In this document: positions 37,200-45,206 of the stretch, one piece after another
Numbering within the stretch: position 1 is the first letter of the stretch
Layout of the letters: each line of letters opens with the position of its first letter
Source of the DNA: Lachnospiraceae bacterium
GTDB taxonomy: Bacteria; Bacillota; Clostridia; Lachnospirales; Lachnospiraceae
DNA: 64,000 nucleotides
Assembly: GCA_022800815.1 (NCBI GenBank)
Contig: JAAWRC010000010.1
Location: forward strand, 1 to 64,000
Direction: 5' to 3'
Notes under the pieces: model-generated
The model's database searches: none
What the model saw: only the letters and a program-made list of their open reading frames with translations
Told to the model about the DNA's origin: nothing
Position numbers and translations under genes: made by a program

Positions 37200-37912
37200 A
37201 GTGGAAGCTGACCATCGGATGCTTATATCCGGAGTTACTGAATCTTTACGGGGACAGGGGAAATGTGAGATGTCTGGAAAAGCGGCTTTTGTGGAGAGGC
37301 ATGGAGGCAGAGACGGTCTCCTTTTATGCGGGGGAATGCCTGGACTTGTCCGGGGTGGACATTCTGCTTCTTGGCGGAGGATCCGACAGAGAGCAGGCCA
37401 TTGCCGGCAGGTATCTTTTGGAAAATCGAAAAGCCATCGTCCGGTACGTGGAGGAAAACGGGGTTCTCCTGGCCGTCTGCGGCGGATATCAGCTTCTGGG
37501 GAATGATTACAGGACGGAAAAAGGGACACTGGAAGGGCTGAGGCTCCTGGATATCCATACCGAATGGAGGCCGAAACGATTGACGGGAAACGTGATCCTG
37601 AAAAGTCCTCTTGCCTCCTCGCCGGTGGTGGGCTTTGAAAATCACGGCGGCCGGACGTTCATCAAAGGAGCGAGGCCCTTCGGGAGGGTGATCAAGGGCT
37701 TTGGCAACACGGGGGATTCCGGCTACGAGGGGGTGCTCTATAAAAATGTGATCGGCACTTACCTCCACGGGCCGCTGCTTTCCAAGAATCCGGAGCTTGG
37801 CGATCGCCTGATCGGGCAGGCGCTGAAACAAAAATATGGGGCCGGAGTAAGACTCCCCCCCCTTTCCGACGAAGCGGAGTATCGGGCCAACCGGTATATG
37901 GCGGTGCGATAA
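37196..37912 (+). CDS. gatD: Lipid II isoglutaminyl synthase, glutamine amidotransferase subunit GatD
   Basis: Class I-like (CobB/CobQ type) glutamine amidotransferase that supplies ammonia to MurT. LTIGCLYPELLNLYGDRGNVRCLEKR is the family opening, the nucleophile is Cys95 in LLAVCGGYQLLGNDY, and the catalytic His lies in VIGTYLHGPLLSKNP. I prefer the TTG at 37196, overlapping the murT stop and 10 nt after AGGAG; a GTG at 37187 is only 1 nt from that site. The C-terminus (YRANRYMAVR) is a little short for the family, and directly after the stop begins a duplicated piece of an amidase gene, so the end may have been altered by recombination. Confidence 0.92.
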   Translation: MKWKLTIGCLYPELLNLYGDRGNVRCLEKRLLWRGMEAETVSFYAGECLDLSGVDILLLGGGSDREQAIAGRYLLENRKAIVRYVEENGVLLAVCGGYQLLGNDYRTEKGTLEGLRLLDIHTEWRPKRLTGNVILKSPLASSPVVGFENHGGRTFIKGARPFGRVIKGFGNTGDSGYEGVLYKNVIGTYLHGPLLSKNPELGDRLIGQALKQKYGAGVRLPPLSDEAEYRANRYMAVR

Positions 37913-38024
37913 GGACATCATCTGCCACTATGACGTGACGGGGAAAGCCTGTCCCAAATGTTTTGCGGATTATGAGGATAAGTGGGAGAGATTTCTTCCG
38001 AATGTGGAGAAAAACAGGGCATAG
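37911..38024 (+). pseudogene. Duplicated 3' fragment of the peptidoglycan amidase gene
   Basis: These 114 nt match the last 114 nt of the amidase gene at 33207-33320, about 84% by hand count, including the stop codon in register. Translated, it reads KDIICHYDVTGKACPKCF... against KDIIRHYDVTGKSCPKYF... in the intact gene. It has no start and begins at the gatD stop. It is a direct repeat flanking the two-component and murT-gatD block and marks an ancient duplication or recombination event. Confidence 0.9.
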
Positions 38025-38058
38025 TGGGAGATACAGGAAAAACACAGGACCCGGGGAA

Positions 38059-38104
38059 AAACCTCCAAACTGAGGGATTCTGTCTCACGTCAGTCTGGAG
38101 GTTT
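38059..38104. terminator. Bidirectional terminator
   Basis: AAACCTCCAAACTGA (38059-38073) pairs with TCAGTCTGGAGGTTT (38090-38104), one mismatch. A-rich and T-rich flanks let it serve gatD (+) and the asparaginase gene (-). Confidence 0.8.
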
Positions 38105-38139
38105 CAACATCCGTTGGTTTACATGCCCCTTAAGAGCAA

Positions 38140-39156
38140 TCAATAGCTTCTGTCTGCAAAGACGGGCGTTTCCATGTATTTTTTCACGTCGCTGACCTGC
38201 CCGAAGTTGCCCAGGGCCCACATGAGCTTCATCACGAGGGACTCGGTGGTCATGTCGCCGGCCACGATGGCATTCTGCCTGGCGAGCTTCTGGCCGACCT
38301 CGTAGATGTCGAGGTCGATCCCCTCGTAGACGCACTGGGTGGTGATCACGACGGCAAGACCGGCTTCCACCAGCTCGTGGACCTTGGACACGATGTCGTG
38401 GTCCACGTTGGGGATCCCGCCGATGCCGAAGCTCTCGATGATGACGCCCTTATAGTGGGTTTTGATGAAGTCGAAAATCTCGGTTCCGATGCCCGGGAAG
38501 ATCTTCAGGACGAAGATGTCCGGGCACAGGTTCGTTTTGACGGTGATTTTTCCCGTGACCTGAGGTTTTAGCTTCTCCCAGTGGTCGCCGTAGGACAGCG
38601 CCTGGTTGTAGGTGATCCGTCCCAGCTTGATCTCCGCAATGATGGGGAAGTTGATGCTCTTGAAGGCGTCTGCGCTTCTGGTCTTCACTTTCATGGCGTG
38701 GGTGCCGCTGATGATGGAGCCGTCGAAGGCGATGTAAATGCCCACGATGTCCTCGCAGGCGAAACGGATCGCATCGGAGAGATTTTTCTTGGCGTCCGTA
38801 TACAGCGCTTCAATGGGGATCTGGGAGCCCGTGACCACGACGGGCTTCTCCAGATTGCCAAGCATGTAGGTGAGGGCGGCCGCGGTGTAGGCCATGGTGT
38901 CCGTGCCGTGGCTGACCACGAAGCCGTCGTAATCCTCATAATGGTCGTAGATCGCCTGTGCGATCTTTACCATCAGGGAGGGGTTCATGTTGGTGCTGTC
39001 CACGCTCATGATGGACACGCCCTCCAGATGGCAGATCGACTCGATTTCCGGAATGTAGGATAAAAGCTGCTTCACGTCGATGGACGGCGTCAGTCCGTCT
39101 TCGGATTCTGAGGAGGCGATCGTGCCCCCGGTAGCGATCAAAAGTATTTTTTTCAT
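38140..39156 (-). CDS. ansA: Type I (cytoplasmic) L-asparaginase
   Basis: Hydrolyses L-asparagine to aspartate and ammonia. The 338-residue protein has no signal peptide. Active-site blocks are LLIATGGTIASSES (nucleophile Thr) and VVSHGTDTMAYTAAAL (second Thr-Asp pair), with VVVTGSQIPIEALYTDAKKNL. The start at 39156 is chosen because GGAGGG is directly adjacent to the earlier ATG at 39165 and 9 nt from this one. It lies just after the NhaC-type gene, overlapping signals, so both are in one transcript. Its product aspartate would feed aspartase at 45.2 kb. Confidence 0.93.
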   Translation of the reverse strand: MKKILLIATGGTIASSESEDGLTPSIDVKQLLSYIPEIESICHLEGVSIMSVDSTNMNPSLMVKIAQAIYDHYEDYDGFVVSHGTDTMAYTAAALTYMLGNLEKPVVVTGSQIPIEALYTDAKKNLSDAIRFACEDIVGIYIAFDGSIISGTHAMKVKTRSADAFKSINFPIIAEIKLGRITYNQALSYGDHWEKLKPQVTGKITVKTNLCPDIFVLKIFPGIGTEIFDFIKTHYKGVIIESFGIGGIPNVDHDIVSKVHELVEAGLAVVITTQCVYEGIDLDIYEVGQKLARQNAIVAGDMTTESLVMKLMWALGNFGQVSDVKKYMETPVFADRSY

Positions 39157-39161
39157 TGATC

Positions 39162-40589
39162 TCATCCCTCCGCTTCTTCCAGTTTTTGGTTTTTCAGGCT
39201 GTTTCGGATCTTATCGTCGTTTTTGTTGTCCCACATGCAGAAGCCGGTAAAGCCAAAGATGACCGCGATCACGATGCAGGCAAAGTTAAACCACATGTAG
39301 GGGATGTACTCGATCGTCGCCACGCCCAGGATCGTGGCCATGTAGATCCCGTTGTCGCTCCAGGGCACCATGCCTGCGGTGAGGGTCCCGCCGATCTCCG
39401 CATTTCGTGACAGGATCCTGCGGCTGTATTTCATCTCGTCGTACTTGTCGGCCATGATCTTCGGAGTCAGGACGAGGGACACGTACATGGCGCTGCCCAG
39501 CAGGCATCCCAAAAATCCGACGATGATCGTGAAGATGGTGAGGGTTCCGCCGTTTTTGATCAGCGGGTAGACTCTCTGGGCGATGGCCTTGATGATGCCC
39601 ACCTCGTCCAGAAGGCCGCCGAATCCGAGTCCCATGATGATGATGGCGATGGACCAGAGCATGCTGTTGATGCCGCCGCGGCTTAACAGGGAATCAATAA
39701 ATTCCACGCCTGTGTTCATCTCCAACTGTGTCCATGCCGTGGAGATGGCCTTGATCGGCTCCAGGCCCTGAAAGACGATCCCCCACACGATGCCGAGGCC
39801 CGCACCCAGGGTGATGACCGGGAGGGAGGGCATTTTCAGGATCAGCAGGCCGATGACGACGATCATGGGAATGAAGGACAGGAGGCTGATGTTGAAATTC
39901 TCCTGCAGGGAAACCATGACGCCCTCCACCTGGGACATGTCCGCGACACCGCCGCCCAGCACGAAGCCGGCGATGGTGAAGGCGATCGCCGCAACGGCGT
40001 ACCCGATGAAGGTGGTGGGCATGATCCCTTTCACGTGTTCCACCACGTCGATGTCGGCCATGGCGGAGGACAGGACGCAGCTGTCGGAGATGGGAGACAG
40101 CTTATCGCCGAAGTATGCGCCGGAGAGCACTGCGCCGGCGGTGATGGGGGCCGGGATGCCAAGGCCCGCGCCGATTCCCATCATGGCGATCCCGGCCGTG
40201 CCCGCCGTGCCCCAGGAGGTGCCGGTGGCGAGGGAGGTGATGCTGCACAGGATGAGGGTCGCCAATAAGAAGATGGACGGGTGGATGATCTTTAGTCCAT
40301 AGTAGATCAGGCTGGGGACGATGCCGCCGGAGATCCAGGTCCCGACCAGTGCGCCGATGACCAGCATGATCAGAACGGCGCTCATTCCGTCATAAATGCC
40401 CTTGCAGAGGGCGTGTTCCATTTCCCCGTAGGAATGGCCGTTGATCTTTCCCACGGCCATGGCCAAAAACCAGGCTGCCAGAATTGCGAGATGGATCTCG
40501 ATCCCGAATTTGTTGCACAGAAATGCCATGATCAAAAATCCGCCCAATACAATGACGGCCTGAAGCAAACCGGGTGTCTTTTTCTGCAT
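39162..40589 (-). CDS. NhaC-family Na+/H+ antiporter
   Basis: A 475-residue membrane carrier with about 11-12 helices. NhaC landmarks are TSLATGTSWGTAGTAGIAMMGIG, AYFGDKLSPISDSCVLSSAMADID and GGTLTAGMVPWSDNGIYMATILG. The family includes Na+/H+ antiporters and the malate/lactate exchanger MleN. Co-transcription with asparaginase and closeness to aspartase, fumarase and malic enzyme suggest it could carry an organic acid or aspartate, or maintain Na+ balance; this is inference. AGGAGG precedes the start. Its promoter and an upstream operator array lie at 40658-40821. Confidence 0.88.
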   Translation of the reverse strand: MQKKTPGLLQAVIVLGGFLIMAFLCNKFGIEIHLAILAAWFLAMAVGKINGHSYGEMEHALCKGIYDGMSAVLIMLVIGALVGTWISGGIVPSLIYYGLKIIHPSIFLLATLILCSITSLATGTSWGTAGTAGIAMMGIGAGLGIPAPITAGAVLSGAYFGDKLSPISDSCVLSSAMADIDVVEHVKGIMPTTFIGYAVAAIAFTIAGFVLGGGVADMSQVEGVMVSLQENFNISLLSFIPMIVVIGLLILKMPSLPVITLGAGLGIVWGIVFQGLEPIKAISTAWTQLEMNTGVEFIDSLLSRGGINSMLWSIAIIIMGLGFGGLLDEVGIIKAIAQRVYPLIKNGGTLTIFTIIVGFLGCLLGSAMYVSLVLTPKIMADKYDEMKYSRRILSRNAEIGGTLTAGMVPWSDNGIYMATILGVATIEYIPYMWFNFACIVIAVIFGFTGFCMWDNKNDDKIRNSLKNQKLEEAEG

Positions 40590-40657
40590 GTTAAATCCTC
40601 CTGACTTTTTTTCGTTACAGAGTAGCTTTGTGGGATATATCCTCTAAACGCAGGTCT

Positions 40658-40686
40658 ATTTTACATTTTTTGGGTAAATCGTACAA
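40658..40686 (-). promoter_or_regulatory. Promoter of the nhaC-ansA unit
   Basis: Read on the minus strand: TTGTAC (40686-40681), 17-bp spacer, TAAAAT (40663-40658), about 70 nt before the nhaC start. Confidence 0.6.
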
Positions 40687-40719
40687 TGTCATGGAAAGCT
40701 CCCGTTTTTTGGCCGTTCT

Positions 40720-40821
40720 CTCTCATTTTGAGAGTGGGGGCCGTCGATTTTTCCCGGATTTGTGCAGTTCTCTTGTATTTTCCCGGACTCTCATTTTGAG
40801 AGGGAGGTATCAAAATGAGAG
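40720..40821. promoter_or_regulatory. Operator array: three CTCTCATTTTGAGAG-type palindromes
   Basis: Two perfect 6-3-6 palindromes CTCTCATTTTGAGAG lie at 40720-40734 and 40788-40802; a third, with one degenerate arm, lies at 40808-40821 (TATCAAAATGAGAG). They sit between the divergent nhaC-ansA and AAA+-regulator genes, upstream of the -35 of both promoters. This is the layout of an activator binding region, most simply for the neighbouring Fis-type HTH regulator. The rest of the 374-nt gap (40590-40963) holds only the two promoters. Confidence 0.72.
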
Positions 40822-40881
40822 TTGAATAAAACAAAACGGAATTTTGCGGCTGAAACTGTGCATATTCACGAATTTTTATAT

Positions 40882-40910
40882 TTGAATTTCCGATGCTTTC
40901 ATGTTACACT
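40882..40910 (+). promoter_or_regulatory. Promoter of the AAA+ regulator
   Basis: TTGAAT (40882-40887), 17-bp spacer, TACACT (40905-40910), 53 nt before the ATG at 40964. Confidence 0.6.
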
Positions 40911-40963
40911 GTTTTAATATGTGCCGCTGCCTTGATCGACCGGATTGTGGAAAAGGAGCTGTT

Positions 40964-42661
40964 ATGAACAATATACTATCGGAAATGAAGCCCTCTCTTG
41001 TTCGTTACTCGGAAATTATCTCAAATATAACGGATTCCGCCGTATCCATCATCGACAATGAGATGATCCGGGTCCTCTACGTGGGGGGAGACTGGAGGGA
41101 CGACGTGGGGGAGAATTGTGCGGAGGTGGGGCACATCGCTCATTCTGCGCTGGAAACGGGGCAGTCGCAGATCATGCTGGAGCCGGCCGGCCATCCCGGC
41201 TGTCAAAACTGCACCTATCGAAGCCGGTGTAAGGAGAGCGTGGAGATGTGGACGCCGATCATCGCCAACTATGAGATATTGGGAACCCTCGGCTTCGTGG
41301 CGGAGAAGGCGGATTCGGAGGAAAAGATCCTGGCGGACCCGCAGATCTATCTGGAGTTTTTGGAGAAGATCGCGGACCTGATCGGCTACGAAGCGATGCA
41401 GCTGATGGAGAACCAGCGGGACAAGGCGCTGATCATGCTCATGGAATCCGTATTTGAGCAGTACGAATCCGGCGTCATGATCCTGAACCAGGATAACCGG
41501 ATTTCCCAGATCAACAAGATGGGAAAGAGTATTTTGAGGGAGCAGTTCTATGACTTTGAGCAATTTCCCATCGAGATCCGCTCCACGGGTGTCTCCATCA
41601 ATCAGTTTGAGGAGTTTGAACTGACGCAGGGGGAGGAAAAGCTCCTGGTGGCCGGCAGCGCCCACAAGCTGAACCTGGGGGAATACGGTACCGTGCTCTT
41701 CTTCTCGGACATTAAAAAGCTCCGGGCTTCCCAGAATAAGGTTTCTTCGTTCCAGTCCATTGTCGGGAATTCAAAGGCAATGCAGAGCCTGCGCACGAAA
41801 ATCGAGATCGCGGCAAAATCCCCCTCCTGCGTTCTGATCCATGCGGAGGACGGGTTAAACAAAAAGCTGTATGCCTGTGCGATCCACGACGAGAGCGACC
41901 GGAACGAAAAGCCGCTGGTCATCATCGACTGTCCCACCCTCCCCAGGACCAATGCGGAGAAGTACCTGTTTGGCGTCGCCTCCCCTTCCGGGAAGGCGGG
42001 GCGCATCGAGGCGGCCGGCGGCGGAACCCTGGTGCTGCACAACATCGAGGGCCTGCCCCTGGAGATACAGGAGCTGTTCGTGCAGATGATCGAGACCAAG
42101 AAGCTCTCCCGTGTCGGTTCAAGAAAGACGCGGTCCGTGAACCTGCGCATCATTGCCACGACCAGGAGGGACCTTCGAAAAATGTCGGCGGAGGGAGCCT
42201 TTAACAGCAGCCTGTATTATCTGATCAGCGTCATTCCCATCGAAGTCCCTTCCCTGCGCAGCCGCAGGGAGGATATCCGCTCCATGGCGATCACCTACAT
42301 TAGAGAGTGCGCCAGAAGGCTTGACAAGACGATCCGGAAAATTGACGATGAATTCTGGCGCATCGTGGAGACCTACGACTGGCCGGGGAATATTCAGGAA
42401 CTGAAAAATACGATGGAGTACGTGGTGAACATGCTGATGGATTCGGACACCATTCAGGCGGGGCTTCTGCCGGAGCAGATCCGGCCGGTGATGGACAGCC
42501 AGACGTCCGTCGGAATGACCCTGGAGGAGATGGAGCGGGAATACATAAGACGGGCTTTGGAGATATATGAGAGAAACGGCTCTACCCGGGAGGAGACCGC
42601 CCACGCCCTGGGGATCGGCCCGGCCACCCTCTACAGAAAGATCAAGAAGTATGGGCTGTGA
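40964..42661 (+). CDS. NtrC-like regulator with degenerate AAA+ domain
   Basis: A 565-residue regulator built like sigma-54 activators: N-terminal sensor with a Cys cluster (CQNCTYRSRC, ~79-88), a PAS-like part (ESVFEQYESGVMILNQDNRISQINKMG), an AAA+ domain and a C-terminal Fis-type HTH (STREETAHALGIGPATLYRKIKKYGL). The AAA+ motifs are broken: Walker A (normally GESGTGKE) is AEDGLNKK near residue 293, the GAFTGA loop is missing in YLFGVASPSGKAGRIEAA, and Walker B DE is HN in GGTLVLHNI. It should not hydrolyse ATP or engage sigma-54, and probably acts as a classical DNA-binding regulator. Start at 40964 follows AAAAGGAG. Confidence 0.85.
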   Translation: MNNILSEMKPSLVRYSEIISNITDSAVSIIDNEMIRVLYVGGDWRDDVGENCAEVGHIAHSALETGQSQIMLEPAGHPGCQNCTYRSRCKESVEMWTPIIANYEILGTLGFVAEKADSEEKILADPQIYLEFLEKIADLIGYEAMQLMENQRDKALIMLMESVFEQYESGVMILNQDNRISQINKMGKSILREQFYDFEQFPIEIRSTGVSINQFEEFELTQGEEKLLVAGSAHKLNLGEYGTVLFFSDIKKLRASQNKVSSFQSIVGNSKAMQSLRTKIEIAAKSPSCVLIHAEDGLNKKLYACAIHDESDRNEKPLVIIDCPTLPRTNAEKYLFGVASPSGKAGRIEAAGGGTLVLHNIEGLPLEIQELFVQMIETKKLSRVGSRKTRSVNLRIIATTRRDLRKMSAEGAFNSSLYYLISVIPIEVPSLRSRREDIRSMAITYIRECARRLDKTIRKIDDEFWRIVETYDWPGNIQELKNTMEYVVNMLMDSDTIQAGLLPEQIRPVMDSQTSVGMTLEEMEREYIRRALEIYERNGSTREETAHALGIGPATLYRKIKKYGL

Positions 42662-42689
42662 CTGCCTGAGAGGCGTTTGCCGGCACCCC

Positions 42690-43631
42690 TCAAGCCTCCG
42701 GCACCGCAATCCGGATGAATTCCTGCATGGCACGGGTAAGATAGGCGTTCTTTTTGTGATACAGGTACACGTCTCTCTGGGCTTCCGGAGCGTCGATCTT
42801 GTAGTAGATCACGGATGGGTCCGCGTGCAGGTGCCGGACCAGCGTGTCGCTGACGATGGAGATCCCCATCCCGAACTGGGTGAGGCGGTAGGTGGTCATG
42901 ACCTGGTTCAGCTTCAGGATGTAGTTGGGCTGGATGCCCGCCCGCCGGCAGATGGCGTCGATGCGCTCCCTGGTGTCGTTGTGGGCACGCAGGACCACGA
43001 AGGGATCGTCCTTGAATTTTTTCAGGGGAACGCCCGGGAACCGGGGATTGCGGTGCAGGTTTTTTTCCACGTCCGCAAAGGACAGTTGGTAGCTTGCCGC
43101 CCGGTGGTTGCTGTCAAAGGTGGCGGGAACCGCCAGCAAAAGGTTCTCGTCAAAGCACTTTTTTCTGTGATAGATCTGCGGTTCCAGGGCGTAATTGTCG
43201 ATGATGATGTCCAACTCCCCGCTGAACAGCTTCTGCTCCAGCTCGGGCGTGGAGCCCTCGTAAAAGTTCAGGTTCACGTGGGGATATTTTTGCCAGAACT
43301 CTTCGATGAACGGCGGAAAGATGAAGGAGGCGAAAAAGTAGGTGCCGCCCAGGGCCAGGTGCCCGGCCTTCAGCTCGTGGAGGTTGCCGACGTGGTAGGC
43401 GAACTCGTCTTCCAGATCCAGGATCTTCTCCGTGGTCCGTATGTATTCTTTTCCGCATTCCGTCAGTTGGACCGGGCTGGTGCTCCGGTCAAAAAGCGGG
43501 GCACCGACCCTCGCTTCGATCTTTTTGATGGCGGCGCTGAGTGCCGGCTGAGAAATATATAAATTCTGTGCGGCTTTTGAAAAGCTCTGCTCTTTGTATA
43601 CTTCCATTACATAATGCATTCCGTGAAACAT
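42690..43631 (-). CDS. LysR-family transcriptional regulator
   Basis: A 313-residue LTTR. The N-terminal winged HTH is clear (SFSKAAQNLYISQPALSAAIKKIEARVGAPLFDR, quoted in part), followed by the two-lobed effector domain (LALGGTYFFASFIFPPFIEEF ... FGMGISIVSDTLV). The start at 43631 gives the usual MxxxYVMEVYKEQSFSKAA opening and has GGGAG upstream; the longer frame to 43667 has none. It is divergent from malic enzyme, the usual geometry for an LTTR and its target, so it probably controls the malic enzyme-aspartase-fumarase genes, perhaps in response to a dicarboxylate. Confidence 0.88.
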   Translation of the reverse strand: MFHGMHYVMEVYKEQSFSKAAQNLYISQPALSAAIKKIEARVGAPLFDRSTSPVQLTECGKEYIRTTEKILDLEDEFAYHVGNLHELKAGHLALGGTYFFASFIFPPFIEEFWQKYPHVNLNFYEGSTPELEQKLFSGELDIIIDNYALEPQIYHRKKCFDENLLLAVPATFDSNHRAASYQLSFADVEKNLHRNPRFPGVPLKKFKDDPFVVLRAHNDTRERIDAICRRAGIQPNYILKLNQVMTTYRLTQFGMGISIVSDTLVRHLHADPSVIYYKIDAPEAQRDVYLYHKKNAYLTRAMQEFIRIAVPEA

Positions 43632-43893
43632 GGCCGTGTCTCCCAAAAAGGCGTGGATGAGGGTCAAAGGGAAATCGAGTCGCTATCCGTATCATAGCTC
43701 TTTTTTCTGCGCTCCGCAACCATAAATGATAACTTTTGTAAATTATAATAGATATAAAGAGATTCTTATGGATATTTGGGAGAGACGAAAAAAATGATAG
43801 GAAATTCAGCGATATTTGCCCTTTATCATAACCATATAATTATAATTATTATGAAAATATAAATATTTGATTTTTGCGGAGGGGATTTTTATA
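43632..43893. promoter_or_regulatory. AT-rich divergent control region between the LysR gene and malic enzyme
   Basis: The gap is far more AT-rich than its surroundings. It contains TTGCCC (43816-43821) and TATAAT (43841-43846) at a 19-bp spacing, within a dyad-like run ATAATTATAATTAT suited to LTTR binding (T-N11-A class). A second TATAAT lies near 43744. The promoter is uncertain because of the long spacer; the control role rests on position. Confidence 0.45.
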
Positions 43894-43986
43894 ATGGAAT
43901 CATCAAACGCAGACGCCGTCGAAGGTCATCGAATGCGGATGCGGCAACGGGGAACAGATCATGAATCAGCGGAAGGAGAATCAACG

Positions 43987-45159
43987 ATGAACTATGCGGA
44001 AGAATCATTGAAGATGCACTATGACCTCAGGGGAAAGATCGAGGTGGTCTCGAGAACGCCCGTGGATTCCAAGGAAGCCTTGAGCCTTGCGTACACGCCG
44101 GGAGTCGCCAGGCCCTGCCTGGAGATCCAGAAGGATCCGGACAAGAGCTTTGAACTCACCAGGAGGTGGAACACGGTGGCCGTGGTGACGGACGGCACGG
44201 CGGTCTTAGGCCTGGGGGACATCGGGCCGGAGGCGGGGATGCCGGTCATGGAGGGAAAATGTGTTCTGTTCAAGGCTTTCGGGGACGTGGATGCCATTCC
44301 CCTCTGCATCCGGAGCAAGGACGTGGACGACATTGTTAAGACGGTGAGCCTTCTGGCGGGAAGTTTCGGCGGCATCAACCTGGAGGACATCTCCGCTCCC
44401 CGCTGTTTTGAGATCGAGGAGAAGTTAAAGGCGTGCTGTGACATTCCGATCTTCCACGACGACCAGCACGGGACGGCGGTGATCACCCTGGCGGGGCTCC
44501 TCAATGCCCTGAAGGTGGTGGGCAAGAAGCTGGACGAGATCAAGATCGTGACATCGGGTGCGGGGGCCGCCGGCATCGCCATCATCCGGCTCCTCATGTC
44601 CATGGGCCTAAAGAACGTGATCATGACGGACCGGAAAGGCGCCATCTATGAAGGCAGAGGGGACCTGAATGCGATCAAGCAGGAGATGGCGAGGATCACG
44701 AACCGGAATCGTGAGAAAGGGACGCTGGCCCAGGTGATCCGGGGGGCGGACGCCTTCATCGGCGTGTCCGCTCCGAAGACTTTGACCGCCGACATGGTGA
44801 AGACCATGGCGAAGGATCCGATCATTTTTGCCTGCGCCAACCCGACTCCAGAGATTTTCCCGGAGGAGGCCATCGCCGCCGGAGCGGCGGTCGTGTCCAC
44901 GGGGCGGTCGGATTATCCCAACCAGGTGAACAACGTGCTCTGTTTCCCGGCCCTGTTCCGGGGGGCGCTGGACGTGCGGGCGTCAGCGATCAACGACGAG
45001 ATGAAGGTGGCGGCGGCCTACGCCATCGCCGGCCTGGTGGACGACAAGGAGCTGAATGCCGAATACATCCTGCCGCGGGCTTTTGATCCCCGGATCAAGG
45101 ACGCAGTGGCGGCGGCGGTCGCCGAGGCTGCGAGGAAGACGGGAGTCGCCAGGATCTGA
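43987..45159 (+). CDS. NAD(P)-dependent malic enzyme
   Basis: Oxidative decarboxylation of malate to pyruvate and CO2. The 390-residue short-type malic enzyme starts MNYAEESLKMHYDLRGKIEV and shows SLAYTPGVARPC, TDGTAVLGLGDIGPEAGMPVMEGK, the metal/active-site IPIFHDDQHGTAVI, the Rossmann IVTSGAGAAGIAIIRLL and FACANPTPEIFPEEA. AAGGAGAA precedes 43987, which matches the family start. An in-frame ATG at 43894 also has a strong GCGGAGGGG site and would add 31 non-family residues, so two starts are possible. Together with aspartase and fumarase downstream it completes aspartate to pyruvate. Confidence 0.93.
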   Translation: MNYAEESLKMHYDLRGKIEVVSRTPVDSKEALSLAYTPGVARPCLEIQKDPDKSFELTRRWNTVAVVTDGTAVLGLGDIGPEAGMPVMEGKCVLFKAFGDVDAIPLCIRSKDVDDIVKTVSLLAGSFGGINLEDISAPRCFEIEEKLKACCDIPIFHDDQHGTAVITLAGLLNALKVVGKKLDEIKIVTSGAGAAGIAIIRLLMSMGLKNVIMTDRKGAIYEGRGDLNAIKQEMARITNRNREKGTLAQVIRGADAFIGVSAPKTLTADMVKTMAKDPIIFACANPTPEIFPEEAIAAGAAVVSTGRSDYPNQVNNVLCFPALFRGALDVRASAINDEMKVAAAYAIAGLVDDKELNAEYILPRAFDPRIKDAVAAAVAEAARKTGVARI

Positions 45160-45206
45160 ACGGTAGACAACTTGTTTTAAGGAAAAATCTAGGAGGATAT
45201 CAGACC

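Noticed and set aside
40590-40963. Sigma-54 (-24/-12) promoter for nhaC
   Set aside because: No TGGCAC-N5-TTGC-like element was found on either strand; standard -35/-10 pairs fit both genes and the regulator lacks GAFTGA.
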